Assembly (NCBI GenBank): GCA_022539475.1 | Contig: VCMS01000112.1 | Span: 163,316-227,315 of the forward strand | Source of the DNA: Gracilaria domingensis | Taxonomy: Eukaryota; Rhodophyta; Florideophyceae; Gracilariales; Gracilariaceae | DNA length: 64,000 bases | Reading direction: 5' to 3' | In this document: positions 20,883-29,156 of the stretch, piece by piece | Layout: every line of letters begins with the position of its first letter | Position numbering within the stretch: the first letter of the stretch is position 1 | The notes under the pieces: model-generated | Told to the model about the DNA's origin: nothing | The model's database searches: none | Seen by the model: the letters and a program-made list of their open reading frames with translations, nothing else | Made by a program: the position numbers and the translations under genes

Positions 20883-22244
20883 ATGCGTCGCTTCCAGACT
20901 CCAATGGCTACCAAGTTTGCCAAGTCGTACGAACCTGTCGGTCGGCCTTCAATGTATTCTCAACCTTCTACTCGGGGTCGTCTGCTCAAGATTGCCGCAG
21001 CCGCTATTATTACTATTTTCGCCATCTCAGCGCTGCGTTCCGTCTACACCCCATCCGACTATGTCTACGGATTAATGATTGATGCCGGTTCAACTGGCTC
21101 TCGAATTCACACCTTCAAGTTCCGAAAGAACCCCGCTACTTCCAAGTTGAATGTTCTTGGCGAAGACTTTCACGCCATCAAACCAGGCCTTTCCGCGTAT
21201 AAAGATAGTGCTAACGACGCCGCTCTGTCATTGGAGCCTCTCATCCAACGTGCAAAGTCTCGCGTTCCAATATCGTTACAACCTGAAACGCCGGTTGTGT
21301 TGCGGGCTACTGCCGGTCTAAGAATGGTTGGTGATCAAGTCGCAGATTCGATTTTGCAAGAGGTGCGCAAGTACCTCAGGACCTCGGGCTTTCGATTTGA
21401 CGAAGATTCGTGGGCCTCTATTTTGTCAGGCAATGAAGAAGGAATTTACTCCTGGATCACGGTCAACTACCTCCTAGATCGCGAACCGTTTGACACTGTG
21501 GGTACCCTCGAAATGGGCGGTGGCTCGTCCCAAGTCGCGTACGTTCCAAGGGATAACGCCCTCAATTCTGACTCCTCCAACTGCTCCACATCTGAAGAGA
21601 ATCTTGACTTCAAAGGAAAAAGGCTCGATCTGTACACTACCTCTCATCTTGGTTTTGGTTTACAAAAAGGCCGTGCTACAGCACTGAAGATGTTCCAAGA
21701 AAAGGGCTTATTGCAAGATAATCCTTGCATGAATCCAGGCGGCCCTGTCGAAGTGGCAATTCCGTTCGAAGAAGACCAGAAGCTTGCGATCACTGGTACG
21801 GGCGATTACGCTGCGTGCCGCAAACTTCTTGATGAGAACTTCATGGATCCTTCTATGGGACAGTGCACATGCGATCTATGCACGTACCATGGTTCCGCCC
21901 AACCTCCACCAATTCCCGAATACGTTGCTATTGCCTTCTATCGCGGGAGAACAGTAGAGATTGGACTTGACACAACATTAACCGTGAGAGACATAAGACA
22001 GAAGGGCGAGGAAATCTGTGCAATGAGTGTGGAAGAAGCCACAGCCAAGTATCCTGAGGTTCCCCAAGGAGTTGCTACTGATCTATGCCTAGACCTGGCC
22101 TTCATCACTCTCCACCTTGAGCACGGTCACGGCATTACCGAAGAGAGCGGTACTACACTTATGGTTATGGAAAAGATCAACGATTTTGAGTTGGGGTGGT
22201 GCCTTGGTGCCATGCAACAAACTATGTCAAAACTCGGAATGTGA
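20883..22244 (+). CDS. GDA1/CD39-family nucleoside di/triphosphatase (apyrase), Golgi type
   Basis: 453 residues, single exon. It hydrolyses nucleoside diphosphates or triphosphates, probably UDP or GDP released by glycosyltransferases in the Golgi lumen. A short basic N-terminus precedes one membrane anchor (about residues 35-53, IAAAAIITIFAISAL), so the protein is type II. The apyrase-conserved regions are present in order: ACR1 DAGSTGSR (67-74), ACR2 RATAGLR (140-146), ACR3 SGNEEGIYSW (181-190), ACR4 LEMGGGSSQVAY (208-219) and ACR5 WCLGA near the C-terminus. ACR4 reads EMGGGSSQ where DLGGASTQ is usual, keeping the glycine loop but changing the first acidic residue. Four Cys in CTCDLC and elsewhere suggest luminal disulfides. 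AATAAA lies about 40 bp past the stop. The short ENTPD5/GDA1-like form fits the length. Confidence 0.9.
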   Translation: MRRFQTPMATKFAKSYEPVGRPSMYSQPSTRGRLLKIAAAAIITIFAISALRSVYTPSDYVYGLMIDAGSTGSRIHTFKFRKNPATSKLNVLGEDFHAIKPGLSAYKDSANDAALSLEPLIQRAKSRVPISLQPETPVVLRATAGLRMVGDQVADSILQEVRKYLRTSGFRFDEDSWASILSGNEEGIYSWITVNYLLDREPFDTVGTLEMGGGSSQVAYVPRDNALNSDSSNCSTSEENLDFKGKRLDLYTTSHLGFGLQKGRATALKMFQEKGLLQDNPCMNPGGPVEVAIPFEEDQKLAITGTGDYAACRKLLDENFMDPSMGQCTCDLCTYHGSAQPPPIPEYVAIAFYRGRTVEIGLDTTLTVRDIRQKGEEICAMSVEEATAKYPEVPQGVATDLCLDLAFITLHLEHGHGITEESGTTLMVMEKINDFELGWCLGAMQQTMSKLGM

Positions 22245-22526
22245 TTAACAACAACCAACCGTATTCATCAAGTTTTGAGTAGGAATAAATAGCCAGCATC
22301 CTCGATTGCTTAACTTCACCCACTTGTACATGTCTTTTCGAAACCAGAGCACCCTGCAAGAAAACTACGTGTATGTAACAAAGACGATGGATTTTGGTTC
22401 ATCCCCGCATATCTGACATATTCGGAACCAGTTACAGAATTCGTCAAGAACAATGAACTGGGAAATGGGACAGCAACTCTTTGTAAGCCACATGCCACGC
22501 AAATAGTCATGTATCGCGCCTGAATG
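22245..22526. terminator. Convergent 3' spacer with AATAAA
   Basis: Short spacer between the apyrase and SNF2 stop codons. It carries AATAAA near 22284, a plausible polyadenylation signal for the apyrase mRNA. I see nothing else in it. Confidence 0.4.
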
Positions 22527-25310
22527 TTATAGGATCTCCTTGTTAAACTCTGCTTGCAACTTTTCAGCGAGGGCACGATCAGCATCGATGCGCCTTTGCA
22601 CCACAGGTTTGTATTCTTCGTTCGAACCGACAAGATTAATCAATTCATTCGAACCAAGTTGGTCCATTCTTGTCGGGAACATGATAGGCGAACCTTGTTT
22701 ACCTTCAGATCGAACGTTGTTTTCCCGAATTTGAGTCGGGGTTCGACTTTCCGGGTAAGAGGCCTCGGGGTCCTCATCAGGATCTTCGTGGAAAACGTCA
22801 ATGTCTTCCGGAGTGTCCTCGACTTCTCTGCGATGAGGATTCTTCGACACTTTCTTAAAGTATGATTCTATCCCCACTGACTTGTTTGAACTTTCATTTT
22901 GTTCCTTGCCAACCTCCATTCGAGCAGCAGCGCCAGTTAGAGAATGACCAACTACGTGAAGCTTCTTCCGCACAGTTCCCCACATGGATTCGTCTATCGT
23001 GTTCTTCGCCAACAGGTACTTGACGAGCACACAGTCCTTTTGGCCAATCCTATGGGCTCGATCTTCGGCTTGCAGAAGTGTTCCTGGATTCCAATACAAT
23101 TCAGCAAAAAGTACTACCTTCGCTTCCGTCAAAGTAATCCCGACTCCTGCGGCGGTTATTGAAAGCACTGCGACTTTGCAATTTGGGTCAGTCTGGAATT
23201 TAGAGCAAAGCGACTGGCGACTATCCTGCTTTGTATTTCCATCGATGCGAATAGCGTCAAGCTTGAGCTTCATTGTCACGTAATCATAAATGGGGTCCAT
23301 TACTAGCGCATGATGTGCGAAAACGATAAACTTGCATCCGGCCTCGGAGGTATCGCGACAAAATTCAAGCACAGACTCTATCTTTGCCTGACCGGTTAAT
23401 GAGTATAGCTCGTTCTGCGCAGCTCTGACTGCCATGCGCAGCCTCATCGCTTGGTCTTCATTCACTGCGGCATTGGCGGCTTCTCTTGCCTTAAGCAGCT
23501 TGTCAGAAACTACTGCGACTTCCTTCATTATTTTAGACTTTGTCTGCACCCACATAACTTGTCTCTGTTTGTCAGGTAACTGCGTCAGCACGGCTTCTTT
23601 TGTCCTTCTCACAAGGATACTTCCTCTCAGCAATGTGTTGAGTTCTTGCAGATTGGAAGCACCAGATACATCGTAGCCAAAAAAGCCGTAGTGCGCGTTA
23701 CAATACCGTTGCACGTATTCTTGGTAGTCCGGGAACAAATCCGGCGCAATTGCATTGACTTGTGAGAAGAGCTCAACTGGTCTTGATAAAGCCGGTGTTC
23801 CAGAAAGAAGTACCGCCCGCTTCGCATTCTTCAGCAGTGGAACCACAGCTTGAGTTCTCTTTGCGGTTCCTGATTTGAGATAGTGAGATTCGTCCGCGAC
23901 CACGAACTGGCACTTTGACAATGACGTTCGCGGGATTTTGCGTACTAGATCGTACGACACAATATTGACACGGCGTATGGCTTTCGCGGTATCCTTGCCT
24001 GTCATCATCACTAATATTTCGTCTTCATCGAGATCATTGCTTAACCAATTCAAAAGTTCATCTTTCCAATTATGTCTCAACGAACTCGGACAGATGATCA
24101 GAAGGGGCCAGTTTTTCATGTAGATACGAGCAACAGCTATGGCTTGAAGGGTTTTCCCAAGCCCCATATCATCCCCAATTAAACAACGGCCTCCCCTCTT
24201 CAGAGCAAAATGTATTCCTTCCCACTGAAATTGCATGAGCTTTTCGCATACAAGAGGAGGGAGAATCTCATCAAGTGGCGCCTTAATAACCTCACGTCTT
24301 TGTCTCTCATTTTCTTTCTGAAAGTACTTCATGAGTCTGCGCAGAAGGTCATCGCTGATGTCTCGCTCTACAGCAGCCCCGACGCAGTTCTTCACAAAAC
24401 TCTCGAAACGATATACCTTCTCTAAAGGTATAATGACCTGCTCGGCCCCCAACATCTCGCACTTCTCAATTCTTAAACCTTCGTATTGTTTGACTGCATC
24501 TTTCAGCTCTTGTGAAAATCTTGCGTACAGAATAAACTTGAAACTATCAATTTCCTCCATCTTCATGTCGATAACGTCTGAAGGATTATGTTTTTGCTTC
24601 TTTGCAGGCTGTGCGGTAATAGCATTGGAGGAACTGTGATGAGCCGCGGTGGCCGTTCGCTTCTTACTAACATCTTCAGCCCATTCGAAATAGCCGCACC
24701 GCTTTTCTCGTGGCTTTGAGCAGGTATAAAACTTTCTACCTTGATTCCGTCCTGGCTTCCTCACGATAAAATCCGAAGCAGGAAGATCACACTGACATTT
24801 CGGCGGCTCCACGGGTGCTGTTTCCGTCCGCTGAAAGGCACCTTGACTCTGTTGTTCTTGGTTCGCGTTCACCGGAGTGTTATCCCATTCAAAAAAACCA
24901 CACTGTTCTCCAACAGGCTTTGGGCACGTATAGAACTTCCTTCCTTTATTTCTCCCTTGCTTTCGAACTGTTCGATGGGCTGCTGCACTACCACATTTGC
25001 AATTAGGATTGTTTTCGGGGCTCGGACCATTCCCAAACAAGGAGCTATTCTCGAAGTTAAGTTGCCGTTGTAAGTTGTTAGACACGGCCCCTCCATCTCT
25101 CTGTCGAGCACCCTCGTGGCTGCGATTGTTCTGATTTCCACCGGTGGATGCATTGTTTGCTGGACCCATTCGAAAGTATTGACATCTTTCATTCAATGGT
25201 CGGGAGCATCGGAAGTAGGTTTTGCCGGGCTTTCTACTGGATGGAGTAAGTATAACACGTTCAACCGGTTCACCGTGGCCGGTGCACTTTTCATTGGGTT
25301 CCAAGTTCAT
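22527..25310 (-). CDS. SMARCAL1/ZRANB3-type SNF2 annealing helicase with three GRF zinc fingers
   Basis: 927 residues, single exon. SMARCAL1-class motors rewind and remodel stalled replication forks in the nucleus. Three GRF-type zinc fingers occupy about residues 7-48, 103-142 and 171-211; fingers 2 and 3 share GRKFYTC and CG(F/Y)FEW, while the first is divergent (CTGHGE...YFRC...CQYF). A HARP-like substrate-recognition region spans about 255-330. The ATPase core has Walker A GDDMGLGKT (379-387), DESH in place of DEAH, and LSGTPAL. The C-terminal lobe has AAGVGIT and AHRIGQ. Near residue 832, SVGIESYFKK resembles a PCNA-interacting PIP box without its leading Gln. GRF fingers occur in TOP3A, NEIL3 and APE2, but three ahead of this motor is unusual. 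The order of domains points to fork binding through ssDNA and PCNA. Confidence 0.9.
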   Translation of the reverse strand: MNLEPNEKCTGHGEPVERVILTPSSRKPGKTYFRCSRPLNERCQYFRMGPANNASTGGNQNNRSHEGARQRDGGAVSNNLQRQLNFENSSLFGNGPSPENNPNCKCGSAAAHRTVRKQGRNKGRKFYTCPKPVGEQCGFFEWDNTPVNANQEQQSQGAFQRTETAPVEPPKCQCDLPASDFIVRKPGRNQGRKFYTCSKPREKRCGYFEWAEDVSKKRTATAAHHSSSNAITAQPAKKQKHNPSDVIDMKMEEIDSFKFILYARFSQELKDAVKQYEGLRIEKCEMLGAEQVIIPLEKVYRFESFVKNCVGAAVERDISDDLLRRLMKYFQKENERQRREVIKAPLDEILPPLVCEKLMQFQWEGIHFALKRGGRCLIGDDMGLGKTLQAIAVARIYMKNWPLLIICPSSLRHNWKDELLNWLSNDLDEDEILVMMTGKDTAKAIRRVNIVSYDLVRKIPRTSLSKCQFVVADESHYLKSGTAKRTQAVVPLLKNAKRAVLLSGTPALSRPVELFSQVNAIAPDLFPDYQEYVQRYCNAHYGFFGYDVSGASNLQELNTLLRGSILVRRTKEAVLTQLPDKQRQVMWVQTKSKIMKEVAVVSDKLLKAREAANAAVNEDQAMRLRMAVRAAQNELYSLTGQAKIESVLEFCRDTSEAGCKFIVFAHHALVMDPIYDYVTMKLKLDAIRIDGNTKQDSRQSLCSKFQTDPNCKVAVLSITAAGVGITLTEAKVVLFAELYWNPGTLLQAEDRAHRIGQKDCVLVKYLLAKNTIDESMWGTVRKKLHVVGHSLTGAAARMEVGKEQNESSNKSVGIESYFKKVSKNPHRREVEDTPEDIDVFHEDPDEDPEASYPESRTPTQIRENNVRSEGKQGSPIMFPTRMDQLGSNELINLVGSNEEYKPVVQRRIDADRALAEKLQAEFNKEIL

Positions 25311-26906
25311 TTCAAGAACCCGATTTGGAAGTATACGTTCTTGCTTGACTCAGAAGAATTCCGGAAATGAGTCAGGGTGGGCAATCAAATAGAGGAATTC
25401 GAAAGACACGACAACACTCTGAACAGCAGTTGCCTTCTGAGTTATTACGCACTCAGTGAAGATGGTTCATACTCTGCCTCTCGTAATGTCCGGACAATTC
25501 AGGCGCTGTCAGCCTCCCAAGGAAGCCACAACAACAGTATCAAGTACCTCCTGATGGCTCTCAGTCATCCAGAAGCAGAGCACCAAGATGAAGCCTCAAA
25601 GATAATACCAGAGAGTGATAATCCGGACAGCTCGTTCGGCCTCGTAGGGAAACGAGATCACCTTCCGCGGCAAGCTGAAACGGAGTACTGGGAGTGATCA
25701 ACCACATGGATATTCCGTACCGAAGCCACGCAATAACAGCCAATACGCATAGGCGCGCATACAAGGTCGAGAGTCACGACCAGCAGACTGGTCACAGCTA
25801 CGTGTACCATCATGCGTTTCGCGCCAATTTCTCTTCGATTGATTTGATCCGATGGATCACTCGAAGTCTTCCATTACAGCAACCAGCACTGTTCGCCACC
25901 TGGCTTGTTTGCTGTGGTCTATTCATTTCTGCAAAGCAAAAATAAGCAAAATTCAAGCCGCGGTTCGCCAGGAGACGCGGCGTCTCCTGGCGAACAGTGT
26001 TCACTTTGTCAAAATTTGAAATTCAAAATTTGAATTTAATTCACTATTCATTCCATCACAATGGGAACACTTGACACGACTGCACCTTAGCCCCTTGGAG
26101 AGCGGCCCGGTCCGCAGTAGTCGAACACTTGAGCGTTGGAGGCCATGTGAACTTCGTCTGTCTTGTGATGGCCATGCAGGTTAGCTTTTTGGGCAATTCT
26201 TGAGTGTAGCGCAGCACATCTCCTGGATATAATAATCCCTCTAGAGAAGTGTTGCACTATCCTGCACTGCGGAGCGCCTTTTCGTGGTGTTCTGACTGTC
26301 TCTACAGGATAAAAAGAGAGATTAATGGGAGGAAGACAGCGATAAACTTGGGTAGCGAAACACCCGCGGTCGGAAACAACAAAGATATCTAATGCCTTCT
26401 CATTGTTGCCCAGTCAGTGTAGTACGGGTACAGAATTGTAGTCAGTGGTTGCGATTTAGTGATATTACAGTGTTGGTCATGAGCAAACCCACGCATACGT
26501 CTTATCTGTAACATGTGCTCTACCGTCTCTCAACAGTGATGACCAAGGCAAACTTGGGCGGCACAAGAGAACCTACAACACGTACGCAGACGTGCCTTGA
26601 AGCCCACGTCGCTTCACGCTGTATGTACCAAAGGTAGCGCAGGTATTACATGGAGCGCACGTGCCATGAAAAGTTACATCATGTGCATGGGTTTCGCTCG
26701 TCGACATCCATTACGCGATGGTTTTATGCCCTCCATCGTTGAGGTGCGTTTCTTCGTCTTCTTTGGTGTGGTCCGCCACTCCGTATTTCGAAGCAGTGGG
26801 AGAGCTCCACTATTCAGAGGTGCCTTTACTTCGTGATGAAAGCCTCTCTCCAGAAAACCCCATAATATGCGTTTGGTTTGGAGAAGCTCCGTATCCAAAC
26901 AGATCA
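25311..26906. other. Intergenic spacer of 1.6 kb
   Basis: No recognisable gene. An open frame at 25377-25697 (106 codons, +) lacks any domain and could be chance. It contains a 14-15 bp-arm foldback at 25963-25995; one arm word (CACTGTTCGCCA) recurs at 25888-25899. Immediately after is an A/T palindromic cluster of AAATTTGAAATT-like words (about 26009-26040). Confidence 0.45.
25963..25995. repeat. Perfect foldback: 15-bp arms, 3-nt loop
   Basis: Left arm GTTCGCCAGGAGACG (25963-25977), loop CGG, and right arm its exact reverse complement (25981-25995). A strong hairpin would form in either strand. Confidence 0.6.
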
Positions 26907-27893
26907 TCAGTGAACGTCTTCCCTCGAGATAAAGCCACTATTGTCCTTGTCCAGCTCGTGGAAGCGGCGAAGTAACGGCTGAACATCGTCGTCGGTGACC
27001 TTGCCGAGGCGAATGAGCATTTGGGCGAGGAACTCTGCTTTGTCCAAGCGTTGGTCATTGTCCCGATCCATGCGCATAAACGTCCTCATATCCATAGACG
27101 CACTTAATAGCCGTTTCATTGCAGAATGTTGGTTCAGTTGCGCAACCACACCGGCCACCTCGCTCACCACCTTCGCGGCATAGATAGTCGAGAAACACAG
27201 CCAAACTGTCAAAATTACCTTAGACGAGTTGTGCTTCGGCAGAAGGTCGCCAAAGCCCACCGTCGATGTCGATATGACTGTAACATACATTGCGTCGAGA
27301 AGCGAAAACTTCTCAATCCTTATGAATAGTAATACGCCCAGGGACAGAATCACCCCCAACCAAAACAACGATACCAGTAACTCCTGTATGTCCGATTTGT
27401 CTACCGCGCTATAGCCTCGTGTCCCCAATTGCTGCTCTTCTTCGTCAGAGTCCTCATCCCCAACTATCGCTCTGAGCAAAAATTCCTCTTGTCGGTTAAC
27501 TAAAGCACCAACGACAAAGGTCAGCATGGTAGAAATGATCGCAATGGATGCAATCACATAGTAGATAACAAACAATTTTGAGATGCCCCGCGATGGAGTA
27601 ACGTCACCATAACCGACCGTAGTTGTCGTCACAACGCAAAAGTAAACAGCGTCATAGAGAGACCACCCCTCTAGCAGGCACATCACTATAGTGCCAATTG
27701 CCACATGCCCCAATATAGCCAGAAAAGATACTATGAACACCCTACCACTCAATCGCTCAGACTTCTCCATGTCATTGAGCACGTCTTCAATAGCTTCGTT
27801 GCTTTTGGCACCACGTTTCCTAAATTGCCTGGAAATTCGATCGCGGATAGCATATCTTCCAGATCGGCGCTCCAAGAGCGGTTCGGACTCCAT
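26907..27893 (-). CDS. Two-pore (TPK/K2P-like) potassium channel with EF hands
   Basis: 328 residues, single exon. It forms a dimeric K+-selective channel, in plants usually vacuolar and Ca2+-activated. The first pore carries TTTTVGYGDVTP (residues 89-100) and the second TSTVGFGDLLP (209-219), each flanked by two membrane helices, giving a 4TM/2P topology. An acidic loop (GDEDSDEEEQQ, about 145-155) lies between the pores. Two EF-hand loops close the protein: DRDNDQRLDKAE (276-287) and DKDNSGFISRED (315-326). The stop follows two residues after the second loop, so its exit helix is missing. That is shorter than plant TPKs and may point to a truncated or alternatively spliced end. I see no clear N-terminal 14-3-3 motif. 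Confidence 0.9.
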   Translation of the reverse strand: MESEPLLERRSGRYAIRDRISRQFRKRGAKSNEAIEDVLNDMEKSERLSGRVFIVSFLAILGHVAIGTIVMCLLEGWSLYDAVYFCVVTTTTVGYGDVTPSRGISKLFVIYYVIASIAIISTMLTFVVGALVNRQEEFLLRAIVGDEDSDEEEQQLGTRGYSAVDKSDIQELLVSLFWLGVILSLGVLLFIRIEKFSLLDAMYVTVISTSTVGFGDLLPKHNSSKVILTVWLCFSTIYAAKVVSEVAGVVAQLNQHSAMKRLLSASMDMRTFMRMDRDNDQRLDKAEFLAQMLIRLGKVTDDDVQPLLRRFHELDKDNSGFISREDVH

Positions 27894-29156
27894 TGAAGAC
27901 TATAGACCTTGACACTAAGTTCAGAGTTGAATTGCAGGATGACTTCTGTTGCGAACAGCTGTTCTTTCGTGCTTGAGTATACAATTTTTGCACGTCTTAA
28001 GCGTACTCGTAAATGACGCGGCCTAAACTTGTAGCCCTGCAGTCGTAGGAAAATTGCATGATTGAGGCATGATTACTGAACAAAATGACGCGTTCTGCAG
28101 GTATTCTAAACGCCAATGGGCTAAGGGACACAATCGGTACAACTGGTTCCGTATTCTGCGTATCTATTAGTGCCTAGCGGTACCCTGTACGTGTATAAGG
28201 GTGGATTTGCTTGCCAAATAGATAGGCAAACTCGCAACAGGTACGGTGCACAGGTTGAATCTTTCGTTTCCCACAAAAAGCATCTTGTGGTGCGGCTGAA
28301 CGCTTCATGTCTTCGCTCGTTCACATCCGTCCACTACCGTGACTATGGTGTTGGCAAATGGTGGCCCATAATCATGCCTTACGCCGCTTTTAGTTGCGAT
28401 ACATCAAAAAGTCATCCAGCCCTTCGGACCATGCTACTCGTATACTGACACGAACCCGGGCCCAGCTTCAGGGACGACGTAACTGTGTGGGTGTTAAGCA
28501 TGCGTGAACAAACGCAGTTCCCCGAAGTTCCTCTTGTAGCAAAGCAACCAGTTAAAAGACAAGCTCAGCTCTTCGAAGAATTCGAAAAAAACCGGAACGA
28601 AAGATCGATGATGGACCCAGGCAACGCTGTTGCAGCCACAGCTTTCTGGCGTCCAAGGTGCCACAAATCTATTCGCGCGAACTTCGCGCCAATTACCAGT
28701 TACTGCTCCACGTAGCTACACGTAGATGCTGTACAGTATTCAAAAGAGTACAGGGGTATACTGATCATAATTTCTGACTCAGAAATTCTGAGGGAGAATT
28801 GGCGCCAAAATGATGATCTCGTACGCAGGTAGAAGTTCTTACACGTTCTTGTCCACGTCACCCCCGCAAATTTTCTTCCTTTGAAGGTTCATAAACATTA
28901 CAGAAGAAGGGATGACTGCCTTTGTCAGGAGCCGCCGGATGTTGTGAAAGGAAGAACGAAGAGGGGGGTGGTGAAAGGCTTACCAAGACTAGTAGGCCGT
29001 CGCAGAGCAAGTGCCTAAATATCTCTGGTGAAGAACCTCACAGTTGATGAGTTTCAATGGAATGAATCTGTGCTTCGTCTTAAGATTGCATTCTTTGTAG
29101 CTGAGCAGCGGAACTTGTCTTCAACATAGCCTTGAAGCAAGCTCAGTTAGGACAGG
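27894..29156. other. Divergent spacer between the K+ channel and PMS2
   Basis: 1.26 kb containing the promoters of both genes. Open frames at 28170-28448 and 28485-28715 show no recognisable domain and are not annotated. A short dyad CTGACTCAG...CTGAGGG lies near 28777. Otherwise I see nothing in it. Confidence 0.4.
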
